A stretch of DNA of 42,064 bases from Psilocybe azurescens (lineage: Eukaryota; Basidiomycota; Agaricomycetes; Agaricales; Agrocybaceae). The stretch lies in contig JAJIRX010000111.1 in the NCBI GenBank assembly GCA_023853785.1, positions 1 to 42,064 of the forward strand. The letters are read 5' to 3'. The stretch's first letter is position 1, and each line of letters begins with the position of its first letter. The translations under genes and the position numbers were made by a program. The notes beneath the pieces are model-generated. The model did not search any database. It was not told the DNA's origin and saw only the letters and a list, made by a program, of their open reading frames with translations. Shown here piece after piece: positions 10,988 through 23,028 of this stretch.

Positions 10988-11389
10988 ATGCAATTCATCA
11001 CAGTCACCGCTCTCACCATCTGCGCTGTAGCCAGCCAGGCAATGGGTGCCCTCGTCGCATTCAACGTCGCACCCTTGGGTACATGTAAGCTCTCCCCAAG
11101 TCCATCACCTTGTTCCTTCCTTCTCTAACGCTATCACCTTTCATCCACAGCCTGCGGAGACGGAACCACAATCTCCTGTAATCTCAGCCCTGGTCAATCC
11201 TGCAAAGGCAACTTCAACCCCACGCAAGCCTCCGTCGTCGTCACCCACGCTCTGGGTAACTGCCATGTTAGTTTGTACCCTCAGAACAACCAACAGGGCG
11301 GGATCGTCCAAAGGCTCGACACTGACACGACTGGGACATGCGTCTTCACCTCCGTCGCGGAGTACCAAAGCTACGGGATATTCTGTTGA
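10988..11389 (+). CDS. small secreted cysteine-rich protein
   Basis: Two exons (10988-11084 and 11151-11389) around a 66-base GT-AG intron encode 111 residues. The N-terminus, MQFITVTALTICAVASQAMG, is a clear signal peptide. The mature part has six cysteines (contexts TSCGDG, ISCNL, QSCKGN, GNCHVS, GTCVFT and a C-terminal IFC), enough for three disulfides, and no membrane segment. The six-Cys pattern lacks the consecutive CC pair of hydrophobins, so it is not one. It is a typical small secreted protein of mushroom-forming fungi, possibly effector-like or surface-acting, but no function can be assigned. The splice junction restores the frame (T|CC TGC), and an ideal TATA box sits upstream. Start choice is firm: this ATG directly begins the signal peptide. 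Confidence 0.9.
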
Positions 11390-12227
11390 AGGATTGGAAC
11401 TGTCGTGGATTGGAATTAGAAAGTCGGTAAATGTGAAGGATGGAGTGTATATCTTCTAGTACTATTTTTGAGCGATTAGTTAGAAAGCGACACCCCACCT
11501 CCTAGAAGTAGTCCTTGTCAATATCAGGCTCACCGGCTACAATCTTTTCTTTGAAAACACACTCATTAATGGTGTCCAATTGATATTCGGATATTCTGTT
11601 GGCTAAGTTCATCAGCTTTATGTTGACAGAATCGGGATGACTACCTTGACTGGAGAGCTTGGAAGATGAACCTGCTTTGTGGACAATTTTGGGACGCCAT
11701 TCTAGACACCAATCGGTCTTGTGTAAATTTCCATGCCTAAATAGCTGTAAGCCTGGCGCCCCGGTCTTACCACAGCCCCTTTCCATATTATCTTATCTAC
11801 TACATTTACGTACACCTGACCGTGATCCCCAACCCATTCCTTCGACACCGACTTCTCTCTTACCCATCAGACATTATGAACCGTACACACCTGTAGCCCA
11901 GTCAGTCGTTCTATCGATATATCGTGGTCCTGTCATTCTCCGCGTGACTCCTCAGCGAGCCTGGTGACGCCAGGCTTTCAATAGCTAGATATAGAGCCAC
12001 CGGCCATTCCACGTCGAACAAGTCTATGAGTTATCACAAATTCAGTTCGGAAGAAACCAGAAGAGACTCCATATTATGAATTTATCGGATCATAGACACT
12101 TTCTGAACCATACAAGCATGACTGAACGAATGAAGTCGTTGCGTTTGAGTTTTCAAATAGAATACAATTCGATTGTAATTTTGGTATACTAAAACATAAG
12201 AGCTTTGTGGGTCCCAGAATTTTGACT
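11390..12227. other. intergenic between convergent genes
   Basis: Contains a 94-codon minus-strand frame (11502-11786) ending VAGEPDIDKDYF. It has plausible composition but no family, so it is not called as a gene. The rest shows nothing recognisable. Confidence 0.4.
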
Positions 12228-13313
12228 CTACAAGCACTGGCTGTACTGTTGATGAAAAAACGCCTTCAGAAATTTTCGCATAGGCAAGGGCAAATAGCTA
12301 CTCACGTAAGAGTTTGCCACTTTGCACGTGAATGGGGAAGCGCAAACTGTGGGTCCAGTCCAGCCAATTCCTCCACATTGGCCGTATTGGGCAGCAGTTC
12401 CACCGGTGGGGTTGCCAGTGGGGCCGGCGGGTGCAGTGGTGGCAGGGACAGTGGTGGTACCTGGGCTAGAGCCTCCTGTACCTGCAGCGGCAAGTTGAGC
12501 ATTGATGAATGTCAAGGCCTGTTGTCCGTATTCTGTTCCATATCCTTGATGGGTGTTTGCATCGCTTCCGTTGCAGCAGTACGGGTCGGCAGCGTCGCAG
12601 TATGACTTGATCTTACTTGCACTGGGGCACTGGAAGCCAGTAGGACGTGGGGCAAACTACGTAAAGATGAAATGGATTAGCGACCCATGGTTTTTCATGG
12701 CACTGTACGAGGACTTACGCCACTGGCATTGCATGTTCCGACGTTGTATGACAGGCCTGGGATGTGACGAGGATCTCCCATGAAGATTGCAGCTGCGATC
12801 ATCTTAATAGCGGACGCTTGAATGGGAATCGAAGTATCAGAAAGACCCTCGTTGGTGTCACCACCACCACAGAACGCGTCGTCCATGATTTGTCCACCCT
12901 ATAAGGCGGAGGTATCTTGTTAACCAAGTCCTATGAAATGCGAATTTTTAACATACCTGCGAGTAACCGACGAGAACAAGTTGTGTCTGGGGGCATTGGG
13001 TGTTGAAGCTGTTGACAGCAGCAGCCACGGCCTTGACACCTGCGACGGCAGAGTTGGCATAGCTGACGCCTCCGCATGTGGATTGACCACCGCAAGCTGG
13101 GTAGTTGATAGCCTCAGAGGTAGATCCTGGGTGAGCATTGAGGACCAAGTTGACAACGACACCGGCAGTTCCGTATCCGGCAGGTGCTGTAGTCTCGCGG
13201 GCGCCGAAGACGTGAATGTTCGGGCATGCTCGCTTTTCGAGCTCAACCTCGGAGGCAAAAGCTTGGAGAGCGAGGAGAACGAAAGAAGCAGACAGGCCTA
13301 GGCGTTTGAACAT
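12228..13313 (-). CDS. secreted CE5 acetylxylan esterase/cutinase with CBM1
   Basis: Four minus-strand exons, 13313-12957, 12898-12719, 12656-12306 and 12245-12228, join through 58, 62 and 60 base GT-AG introns into 301 residues without any break. A signal peptide ([20 protein letters not shown]) and a short propeptide ending KR precede the CE5 domain. The nucleophile motif GYSQGG is split by intron 1. The Cys-bracketed [10 protein letters not shown] supplies the Asp and His of the triad. A Thr/Pro/Gly linker leads to a C-terminal CBM1 ([13 protein letters not shown] to YYSQCL) that binds cellulose; its last five residues sit on an 18-base exon. It should deacetylate xylan, or less likely cut cutin, outside the cell. 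Fully intact and the best-preserved gene here. The ATG at 13313 is used because upstream codons before it are not ATG. Confidence 0.96.
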
Positions 13314-13370
13314 TTTGTAAAGGATATGAAATACGAGTTCCACAAAGACAATAGCTGCTTCATCTCTCTC

Positions 13371-13377
13371 TTATATA
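13371..13377 (-). promoter_or_regulatory. TATA box of the CE5 gene
   Basis: tatataa on the minus strand lies 57 bases upstream of the esterase ATG, followed by a short CT/GA-rich leader. This is a usual layout for secreted fungal enzymes. Confidence 0.6.
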
Positions 13378-16167
13378 CCCCAAAGAAACATTATTCGAGT
13401 AGGCGATTTGTCGGCCCCAGCCTCGAAATTACGTGTAACGTATCTAGGTCATGACTTCGTCAACGAGACCATAGTTAGTCGCGCGAGTATCTCATGACGA
13501 CGCGGTAGTTACTCGGAGCGTAATAGGAGAAGGATACGTGCAGCCAGCTCAATGGAAGGAGCCGGGATGCAAAAAATAAATGTTGGGCGGCAAAATAGAA
13601 ACGTTCTCGGCCACGTGCAGGTCCACCTGATTGAAATCTATTTATACTATAGCCATCAGTGCATCGTCAATGATGCCACGAGCCAGACACGAGCACGGAA
13701 GCCTCAGAAGGATGGTGACTCAAAATGAAGCACCTATAATCGTTAAATATCCCATTTATTTTATCTGCATTTTATGAGGGACAAAACCGATGAAAGACGT
13801 TCTGATTTGGGTGACCATTTGGTTGAACTTACCAACCAAAGCTTCAACCGATCAGCGGAAATGCGGTCTTTGTAGCCGTCAATTAGCCCGGTGTAGATCA
13901 ATCGTCTTTCTCTTTTACGTTCGCTGGTGGGGAGTAGGCGTCAGATATTAATTGATTCCAAAAGACCTAAAGCCTAATAGTGTACAAAACCTGTGGTAAT
14001 TGTCGTGTAAGGCATCGTTAACTTGCAGTACTTCTTGATCAATTGGTCAAATCCCGTCGAATACAATTTGTATTCCTTAATAAATGAATGCCTCCTGTCT
14101 GTGCCCAGACACTTATATCATTTTTGATGGAAAACTGTTGGGCTATGAAAAACAGATCACTGAAGTCTGACAAGGGATTGTCTACCCTAACGGCATTTTC
14201 ATCCCTTGGCGGCCCGGGACTCCAGCGCTAAGCCGACGTTTAACCAGGATTCGGTTCTCAATACTCTACTCAGTACTTAAGTGACGATACTTAAGGCCAC
14301 CCACATGTAACCGAGTCAAACACCGGCTTTTGTCTCTACCTTCTAAAGAGGATACCTCAGTTGAAAAATAGACCATATTCAAATTGGACTCCTTGAACGT
14401 TTCGATCACGAGGAACGAATCGCGGAACTTGTAGTACGCGACAAAGTAGCTCCTTCATTTATCTCGTCAACATGAGCTTGCGCACCGTCACAAATCTCCG
14501 TACTTTATAAATATAATTGTCGCAGTACCTTGGACAGGGGACCTCAGTGCCACTTCAGCGACCTGTATTTAGCCAATGCTCTACATTTCACTGACCCAAG
14601 CTCGGAGAATTGACTGACATATGTTATTCTTATGACTATATGTTCCACTCAATCAAATTTCTCAATTTATATCCCTAGAATAAATTTAAAAGTTGGTTAA
14701 CAGACGACCCTTGACTTTTTTACCGATCCAAGAACCCTTCGGTTTGCGGCTGCGGGACATCTTAATCCCAGATGAATAGACTAACAGACACGCGTCCAAG
14801 GCGTAGATTATCCGTGGTGTAGACAATATTCAGTTTTATCGGAAGACCGTTGGAGCGGAATTCCTTGAGGCGTCCCTGCGGAGGTTATCATATCAGGATC
14901 CTTTGATGAACATTACAATGTAATTTTCCATCTAATACCCGAGAGAATTAATTCTACGCCACTATGTTACATCCACGGGTCGTCCATTTTTGCAGTTGGG
15001 ACTCCTCTAATCTATTTTAGTGTTGCATCTAAATTCAGAACTTCCACCTCACACTTCACAAGTATTACTGATTGACCATCAGAACTGACGGATGGTAGGC
15101 CAGGGGCAATCACTCCGAGTCTTCCGAAGTCCCGAAGAAGCTTCGCTATTCCCTGTCAAGGTCACCCGAACAATGTTCACTATTATTTGTCCTTCTTCCA
15201 GAAATTTGAAACTTACTACATATTGAGAGATATATACGTTTCGATACTTCAACTGAAGCTGCCTTGGGTATCTAGTGAGTTAGTCCAGCGCGTTTGAATA
15301 AGGTCAATGTGTCCAAGGGCAAGACTTAAAGATCTACGCTAACTACTTATTATTCGGTTACGCATGCCAATCTAGCATAGTCGATTGCATTGAAGGGTTG
15401 GTAGCTGAAGGTTACAAGACAACAATACCGGGATTAACCGTAGTCCAGCTAAACATAATTGTGCTGGTTAGGCTCAGTAGTTCAGGAGGGTTTATTCATG
15501 TGCAGAATCAAGGCGGGCTGTAATATGACAGTGGTATTGTCCATGCGATTATGGATTTACTCGTGCATGTATATAGCGGATACAAGCACCCATTCTCACA
15601 AACTTCAAGCTAGAAGTTGACTCACTGCAAAATCCCAGAATTTGCCACTATGCGGCTTGGCTTCTTCCATCGACTTCATTCCTTGCCATTGCGCTCCGGC
15701 CAACGCGGCGGAAGAATGAGCGACTAATATGGTGGCTCACAAACTTTAAAATATGTCTTCAGGTAAAACTACTGCGGTCTGGGACTAAAATCATCCTGCC
15801 TGTCACTTAGTTGCCAGAGTAAGACTTGGTGGGAACCGTCTGTTTGTCTTTCTAAATTCTGGCGTGTCGTCGCTCGCAATCTTAGCGCTTAATCGACTCT
15901 ATATAAAATTTGTGTATTTCATCGCGTCGTTTAAGGTCTACTATTACTGTAGTCTTATGACCATTTCAACTTGTATTAGATTTTCGTCCACTACTTATTC
16001 GCCCCTGTTTTGACTTGATCCCATCACAACAACCCTCTAAAAATACCAGATGTCATTGAATGGTTGTGTTTGACAAAACCCTCCGATTTCCACTGTTCCG
16101 ATGCCAAGTTTGCCTGCAGGGGTACAAGGTTCGACCATCACCGTCTTGAGCCGTCATCCTGTTCAAC
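13378..16167. other. 2.8 kb gene desert
   Basis: No frame on either strand reaches 60 codons between about 13344 and 16052, and I see no conserved domain fragments, terminal repeats or tandem arrays. The first 300 bases are the CE5 promoter and the last 100 lead into the metacaspase. The rest is of unknown origin. Confidence 0.6.
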
Positions 16168-18508
16168 ATGTCGCGCCCACCCGCGAAGCTGGATCTGGCT
16201 GGAGGACAAGAGCTCATAGTGTATGTTTGTGGACTGCTTTTGGAGAACGTACTGACAATCGGCATATCGTATCAGGCCGCCGAATGGACCTTTACCTAAG
16301 TCGGTTCAAAGCGAATCATGATCGGTTCCCTTAGTATTTCACTGATCAATAGGGAAACCATCTAGGTTCTATCCCCCACCGAGGGGCATAAAGGTCATCC
16401 CAATTTATGATGACGCGCATACATATCCCTGGTCACACCATGAACATCGTTCACACCGGTCTGATCGAGAGCGCTCACGTTCTCATTCTCATAGGCGCGC
16501 CCGCTCAAATAACCACGCAGTATACACAGATTCAGAGTATGAAGGCTCAGGATCATACGTACCATCCTCCAGGAGCTCATCTCACGGGCGTGGACGCTCT
16601 CCGCTTCCGCCTAAACGGTATCATGATAGAGACTACGAGGAATCGTACCGTGTGCACTCTCGAAGTCGATACCCGGAGTCGGACGCTTACGGATCGTCTC
16701 ATCATCATCATCAAGATGACCGTGACTCAAACTATTTGCATGCTTCGCACTATGGGGATCGCGCAGAGTCAGTGGCACACTCAGGAGGTCGGGGAGTACC
16801 GTCCCAGGGCGACATCAGCACTCGAGGTCGAATTCGGACGTTCCGGATATTCGAAACTTTCTCGAAGATGTTCAGCGATACCTCAAGATCCTTCCTCCTG
16901 CCCCTAATTTCTGCTATTCTAAATGTAATGGAAGAAAGAAGGCAGTGTGCGTGAGTGAGATTCTATATAGCCAGCTTCTGTTATCACTTATCACCCATAC
17001 TATCTAGATTGGCATTAACTATGTCGGACAGAAGGATGAACTAAGAGGTTGTGCTAACGACGCCAGGAATATGAGGAGATTTATCATTGGTGAGCTAGAT
17101 TCGTATCTGCTACTCATTATCATCGTCATGAATGCCCGTTCAAGACTATTACGGCTTTCAATCACAAAACATTCTTTTACTTGTCGATGATGGACATGGA
17201 AGCTCCTCTTCCTTGCGCCCCACACGGAAAGAAATGTTCAACGCGATGCAATGGCTCGTCAAAGGGGCACAGATGCACGATTCACTATTCTTCCATTGTG
17301 AGTTTCGGCCACCGCCGCCGCCGCCTTCAATTCTTCTTTCTTTAACATCAATTCCATGCTATAGATTCCGGGCATGGAGGTCAATCTCCGGATGCATCAG
17401 GGAAGGAAGCAGATGGTATGGATGAAGGTATGTGCACATTACATTCTCTCTACAAGCCGACGTCAAATCAGTATTCATTTACAGTGATATTTCCTGTTGA
17501 TTATGATTCTACTCAGGATATCATTGACGATGTCGGTGACCTACTCCCTCTTGTCGATCATTATCTGATCATGACAGAATAGGAATTACACGAAGAACTG
17601 GTCGCTCCGCTGCCCCCTGGGTGTCGCTTAACGGTATGCCCGTTTGTGAAGAGTCGATTAACATCTTTATGAGTCTTGTCCGCAGGCTATATTCGATGTC
17701 AGCTTTCAAATCAAGCTTTTCGAAGCAACACTGACGATGAAAATTCTGTAGTCGTGTCATTCAGGAACGGTGCTAGGTATCATTTTTAGATTGTGTAGTC
17801 GACAGTGTCTAATCTGCTTCACCCTCCCAGATCTTCCATACCTTGTGAGCCCTTGATATCCCTGTCGGATCTCCATCCGGACTTAACTCTTACTTCCATC
17901 CCAGCACTCCGCGCATGGGCGTTTAAGAGGTATGAATCACATCAGTAAACGTTCCCAACAGCGGGGTGTCGCTCCGAGCGCAGATGTTGTATGTATAGTG
18001 CTTCTTTTTTCCTAATTTTATTCATGCATACTCAATGAATATTTTTTCTGGCGCAGATCTCATTTGCGGCATGTAAGGATGATGAAACGAGTGCGGATAC
18101 GTTCTCAGGAGGCGTTGCGACAGGAGCGATGAGCCATGTGCGTTTATCTTCCAACTCATAAATCATCTGTCGCCAAATCTCATGATCTATGGCATTAGGC
18201 TTTCGTTCAGAGCTTGGGTACGTCATCTTACTGGACTCGATCTTTAAACCGGAATTTAATTTTCATGACAGAGAGAAACCCGAATCAGACATACGAAGAG
18301 CTTCTGCAGCACCTGCGGTTCGTATATCCTTTCTTGTAGGAAATTCTGCTATACTTATCGTACCAATTTTCAAAGTGATATTCTTATCCCGAAATATCAT
18401 CAGAAGGCGCAGCTTTCGGGGACACACCCTGTTGTAAGGACGGTATACTTCTTTTGTTCATCTCCATTGAAATTTTCGAAGGATCTTAAACGACAGTTTA
18501 CTCTTTGA
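16168..18508 (+). CDS. metacaspase (type I-like, C14 peptidase)
   Basis: Exons: 16168-16220, 16276-16299, 16366-16950 (an inner 71-base intron 16696-16766 keeps frame), 17008-17089, 17145-17297, 17365-17427, 17485-17531, 17583-17633, 17686-17697, 17752-17776, 17831-17844, 17905-17988, 18057-18137, 18199-18217, 18272-18317, 18376-18433 and 18497-18508. The sum is 445 codons plus stop. The N-terminal prodomain is rich in Arg/Ser/His/Tyr. Core motifs in order: GRKKAVC, IGINYVGQKDELRGC, the catalytic His in YSGHGGQ, VIFPVDY, LPPGCRLTAIFD, the catalytic Cys in SCHSGTVLDLPY (TGT 17755-17757), SFAACKDDETSADT and THPV near the end. Metacaspases are Ca-dependent cysteine proteases cutting after Lys/Arg, involved in stress and cell death. 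Alternatively the inner intron is a one-base deletion near 16770-16810. The final 63-base intron is optional; both versions end at the same stop. Confidence 0.92.
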
Positions 18509-20116
18509 GTTTGAGATGTGTTTTGGGATGGCATAATGGACTCAGGCAGGACAACGCCAACGGATAATAGTGTCTTGCTTTTCTCTTCTGTTGTATATAG
18601 TTGTTCGGAAATCGGGTTTCTCCGTCTACTGAATCTTAGTGTACTCCCCAATCACGCTTAAGATTTGCAACTGTTTGTCGAGCCTTCCACAAAGAAACAT
18701 CTCTAAGCAAAGCAGATTTTTACCTGCCTCAACTTGGCCAAGTGTCATCGTTATGTTCATATTCTCTACTCTCCAAGATCTCGCAAATATGAAGGAGCGC
18801 TCTACTACTCTTTCTTACTCTAGCTTCTAATTTGATCTCCCTATCACATGTACTGCTCACGCTAAATCCGCGTAAGTACGTCGTAAGCTGCCGGCAAAAG
18901 CGGCAATCTCTGTTCGTTTGGCGGACGCTGGTAGACGGTCTTGTGTAGGATCCTCGGGTTCCCAATGTTCTTCGCGCCCGTGGGGATATACCTGGTCATA
19001 CGCCAATGGTAACGAACGGCAATTTTATCCGACAGCTCTTCATGTGGCACCGAATTCGAGAGTTTTCTTCATGGCGACGTGCATTCAGGCTGCTTGGGTG
19101 ACTGTCCCACTTCTTTGCATTTGCACTGATACTATCCCGAGTCAATAGCTGTAACCATGGAATAGGGAAAGTACTAGTAGTAATGAGTGCTCACAACCAC
19201 GTGTCTCTTGGGCTGGTTCACTCCGATGAAGCTCCTGACGCGGACAGAGCTCGTCATTTCTCATTTCAACGCCTTTCTTGCTAACCTGATGGCCGGAAGA
19301 GTCGAAATGAGACTCAACGTGTGCTATGGAAGCCAACATATTTACTCATGGACACTTGATATCTCCAGGTGGACGGATTTGTATGGGCTATTCACTTCAT
19401 CGTCACGACCCCGGCAGATTCACAGCAGCACAAGGAGGCTACTAGGCGTCTCCGTAGGTGGCTGCTTCGACGGCATGTCGTGCCGGATATCTGCTATTAT
19501 TAATCCACAATCTGAATCACCAGGCTCACGTCTACTCGCGTCTGACCCTTTTCATTGCGCTAACACGTGTGTCATTCTGGCACCCATCCTGTTGCATGCA
19601 ATATTCTCTGTTGCAGCGTTTATCTTTAGATTGCTGAAACCATGCAGTCTGGGTTCTTTTTTAAATGCTGTCCACAATGCTCGACATTGATCCCAAATCG
19701 ATCCCTGACTTCATCTCTGTAAATGTCCAGGGCTGAAGAGTTGAACATCAAGCTTCCAGCTTCTTTTGATTCTACAGACGTTTTGGCCATACTTCGTATG
19801 AAAATTAGAGTGCAGCCAGCAAAAGGGGTCTCATGATATGGTCTGTCCATCTCAGTCCGCGTGATTAACCTTGCCGCCATTGTTGCGATTAACTATGGTA
19901 CATACCCTTCCTGGTGGTCCAGATAGTCATAGTGTTATTCAATTTCGGTATGATTGAATGACTTATCCCAATTCCATAGCAAGCCATTTCAGATAATGTG
20001 GGGCTAGATCTTATCCAAGCTACGGGGAATTCAAGGTCAGAAGTAGATTTTCGAGTCCCTTCGAACAGGTATAAAGGACCTCTTCTTGACGCCAGATTCA
20101 AGCCGCTTCTTCTGCA
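18509..20116. other. intergenic, possible decayed coding fragments
   Basis: Short open stretches occur on the plus strand around 18918-19148 and 19187-19690 and on the minus strand at 19626-19880. None shows a family motif or a coherent exon chain. The last 100 bases are the GH30 promoter (tataaagg at about 20070). Confidence 0.4.
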
Positions 20117-22692
20117 ATGCGAATCTCTCCTCTCGTGTACCTCGCAGTACCCGCCGCCTCCCAGCAAATATGGGATATCGTACGTCTTCTTCTCCCTTTT
20201 CTGTCGTTGATCGGTTCCCGTTTTGACGTAAAGATCCACAGTGGCAAACGACTTGGGATAGAGGGAAGCTCTTCACGTCCCTTGCGCCCTCCTCTCCAAT
20301 AAACTTTGTCACCCCTGGTCCCATTGGCAGTGCTGATATTGTTATTAACGACGGAACAACGTTTCAGTCAATTGCTGGCTTCGGCGGATCACTCAGTATG
20401 ACTTTGCCCTTACATTTGCATTTCTGATTGCTGATGGCGCTCCTTGGCAGCGGATTCTTCGGCATTGGTTCTCAGCAACTTGAAGGTAGCGCTGATGCTA
20501 CAAACCATCTTGTCTGCTCTCTATCTCACTGTCTATTTATGTTAGGCCAGAAACTCGGGAAATTACTGGAATCTGTTGACAGAGATGTTCGGAGCAACAG
20601 ATGGTGCTAACGTCGCCGGACTAAATTACATTCGCATTCCTATCGGAGCGTCTGACTTCTCAGCGAATTGTAAGGCTGTCTCATGATCTTCTCGTTCTTC
20701 ATATATCTTACGTTGAGCAGTGTACAGCCTGGACGATACAAGCGGTGACACGTCGTTCTCAAAGTTCAACATCAACAAGATACCGTCATACGTATTCTCG
20801 GTATTGAAAGACATTCAATCGACCAATAATTTGATTAAGGTTCACCTTGTTCCTTGGTCTCCTGTAAGCCCTGTACTTTCACAATATTTTTTCCTCTTGC
20901 TGATGTGTCATATAGCCTGGATGGATGAAGGACAGCGGTACAATGAATGGAGGATCTCTTCAATCGCAATACGTGGGCTCATGTACGTGCTAAACAATGT
21001 CGATCCCAGTAAGTACGCACTCATATCTCATGTATGTCACCTTAGATGCTACGTATCTACTTAAGGCTGTACAAGGGTTTCAAAGTCAAGGATTTCCAGT
21101 GTACGCCATATCCATTCAGGTAAATCTGTTCACAGTTTAAAGGAAGACAGGATCGTGTCTCATTCATGAGTCCTAGAACGAGCCCCAGAACAGTAACCCG
21201 ACCTATCCAACCTGCACCATGTCTGCTGACGTCGAGGGCCAAATTGGAACGGCGTTAAGAACGCTTCTTAATGGAAATTCACTGTCGAGCGTCAAAATCG
21301 TTGGATACGAGGTAGATTGTACACAGATAACCCTCATATATATACAGATCTGACAACAGGACGTATTGATCATATAGCATAATTGGGACAATGCTGGATC
21401 TTATCCCGTTCAACTTGTGGGTTACTCCTTTTTGTTCGCGATGATCCAATCGCCCACGTTATTAATAAGCTTGATATAGATGAACTCGTACGGTAACGCA
21501 TTTGCTGGGGCCGCTTTTCATTGCTATGCAGGATCTGTTGGAAACCAGGACCAATTCCACAACGCCTTCCCTTCAAAGGTAAATTGATTGCTTTGCTTAT
21601 TGAAGCCTGAGTGGAATACACTTAATATCTTGTGCGTAGGAAATATACTTCACGGAATGCTCAGGCACCTTCGGATCCGACTGGTGGAGTGATATAAAGG
21701 TTAGTTCAAGTCTCATAGTCGTGCGTTTTGCTTAGTTGACTTATCTTTATTCGCCATATAGTGGTACATAGATAACCTGTATGTTATACTCAAGCTGCAA
21801 CCAGCTCATTCGCTCACGCTTTTATCGGCTTAGATGGGTTGGAAGTCTAGAACATAATTCTCGATCAGTGAGCAAAGATTCTGCATGATCTACTCTTTTC
21901 GAATCTGGCTACCAATCGCCTCCTACAGGGACTTATGTGGAACATCGCCCTTGACGGAAACGGTAATCCTAAACTACCAGGAACAAACAGCTGCGGTGGT
22001 CCCGGATGCCGACCTCTCGTTACTGTTAACAGCGATGGAAGCTTCTCGTTCAACCAAGAATGTACGTATACGCGATCGTGGATTAGGATCCCCGGTATTG
22101 ACTAACGAATATTCGAACACTCTTCTAATTTGCTCAATCGCAGTTTACTCAATGGCACAGGCATCGAAGGCGATCATACCAAAGGACGTCGGGGGCCCGT
22201 TCGGTCAACGAATCGGGGTCAGCGTCGGTGGATCCCTGAGTTGGGCGCTCAGAGTAGGTGCCTACGTCACAGGTCGAGCGTCCTCAAGCGACTGGCTGAG
22301 ATATTCTATTGTCGTCCTGAACTGTACGTTTGATCAGCTACTCGTGTCCCAGCATACTTCACGTTTTGACTGGCATCGGCCATTTTACTCTCTTAGGGGA
22401 CGACAGCGCTTCTACGACCTGGAATCCCCAACCAGTGAAAAACTACTATCGAATTTAGGGAATGCAGGTTAGAATTCTGTTAGCATCTCTTTGGACCTTT
22501 CTTCTTGCTTAATCAGATCAAATCCAATAGGCGACGTATACCTTCCCTGTTGGAGTAACGACCCTGTGGTGGTTCGCCCCTGCGACATCTAGCGCGGCCG
22601 GCTCTTTCAGAGAGGATGTAAACAACTCGACAAGGGTGATCACTGTTCGAACTCAATCCAATACCAATACAACGACGGTCAAACTTCCATAA
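20117..22692 (+). CDS. GH30 endo-beta-1,6-glucanase
   Basis: Seventeen exons: 20117-20179, 20242-20395, 20451-20485, 20546-20669, 20721-20863, 20916-20982, 21046-21119, 21177-21311, 21378-21416, 21480-21578, 21640-21699, 21762-21778, 21834-21867, 21929-22061, 22144-22323, 22397-22467 and 22531-22692. All introns are GT-AG, 51-82 bases, total 529 codons. Motifs: FQSIAGFGGSLTDSSA at the start of the barrel, LNYIRIPIGASDFS, PWSPPGWMKDSG, the acid/base Glu in SIQNEPQNSNPTYP (21180-21182), the nucleophile Glu in YFTECSGT (21655-21657) and a C-terminal beta-sandwich ending TTTVKLP. A short signal peptide is likely. It cuts beta-1,6-glucan of fungal walls, for self-remodelling or attack on other fungi. 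Exon 16 holds an in-frame TAG bounded by one extra A (22438-22442) and one missing G (22458-22460), which cancel out. Confidence 0.93.
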
Positions 22693-23028
22693 CTGCGTGG
22701 CATGTTGAGTATCATGAATACAAAGTAGTCAACTCCAACTACAATAGATTTATGCAGGAGCATAAATCAATCCGGCTCTTTGATACCTACATGATGCAAT
22801 GATCAATCCTACTATACTATATATACTATGCAGAAGCATATCGACAGTAAAACTAGGGATGCCCAAGTATCACGTTGACACCGCAAGACGAAGTACAATG
22901 TTCTCTGATCAATTGGCGTGTATTCCCTCTCTTTCCTGGTGCACATGGTCTCTTCCCCGGGCCCGGACGTCCGTGAGGTATCGAATAATCGAAACGAAGG
23001 TCTATTGCCCCCTCCGAGGCATGTTATT
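22693..23028. other. tail-to-tail intergenic region
   Basis: About 340 AT-rich bases between the stops of the GH30 and F-box genes. Presumably the two 3' UTRs; no structure seen. Confidence 0.5.

Noticed and set aside
11502..11786. 94-codon minus-strand frame ending DIDKDYF
   Set aside because: Plausible composition but no family, start context or splice support, so not called as a gene.
12207..13301. Long plus-strand frames over the CE5 gene
   Set aside because: They are antisense to a fully intact spliced esterase-CBM1 gene with all motifs.
16407..16907. 166-codon plus-strand frame over the metacaspase prodomain
   Set aside because: It is out of phase with the Arg/Ser/His-rich frame that joins the spliced catalytic exons.
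17560..17582. Apparent stop (TAG) inside the metacaspase
   Set aside because: It is the acceptor of a 51-base GT-AG intron; splicing gives the expected DDELHEELVAPLPPG.
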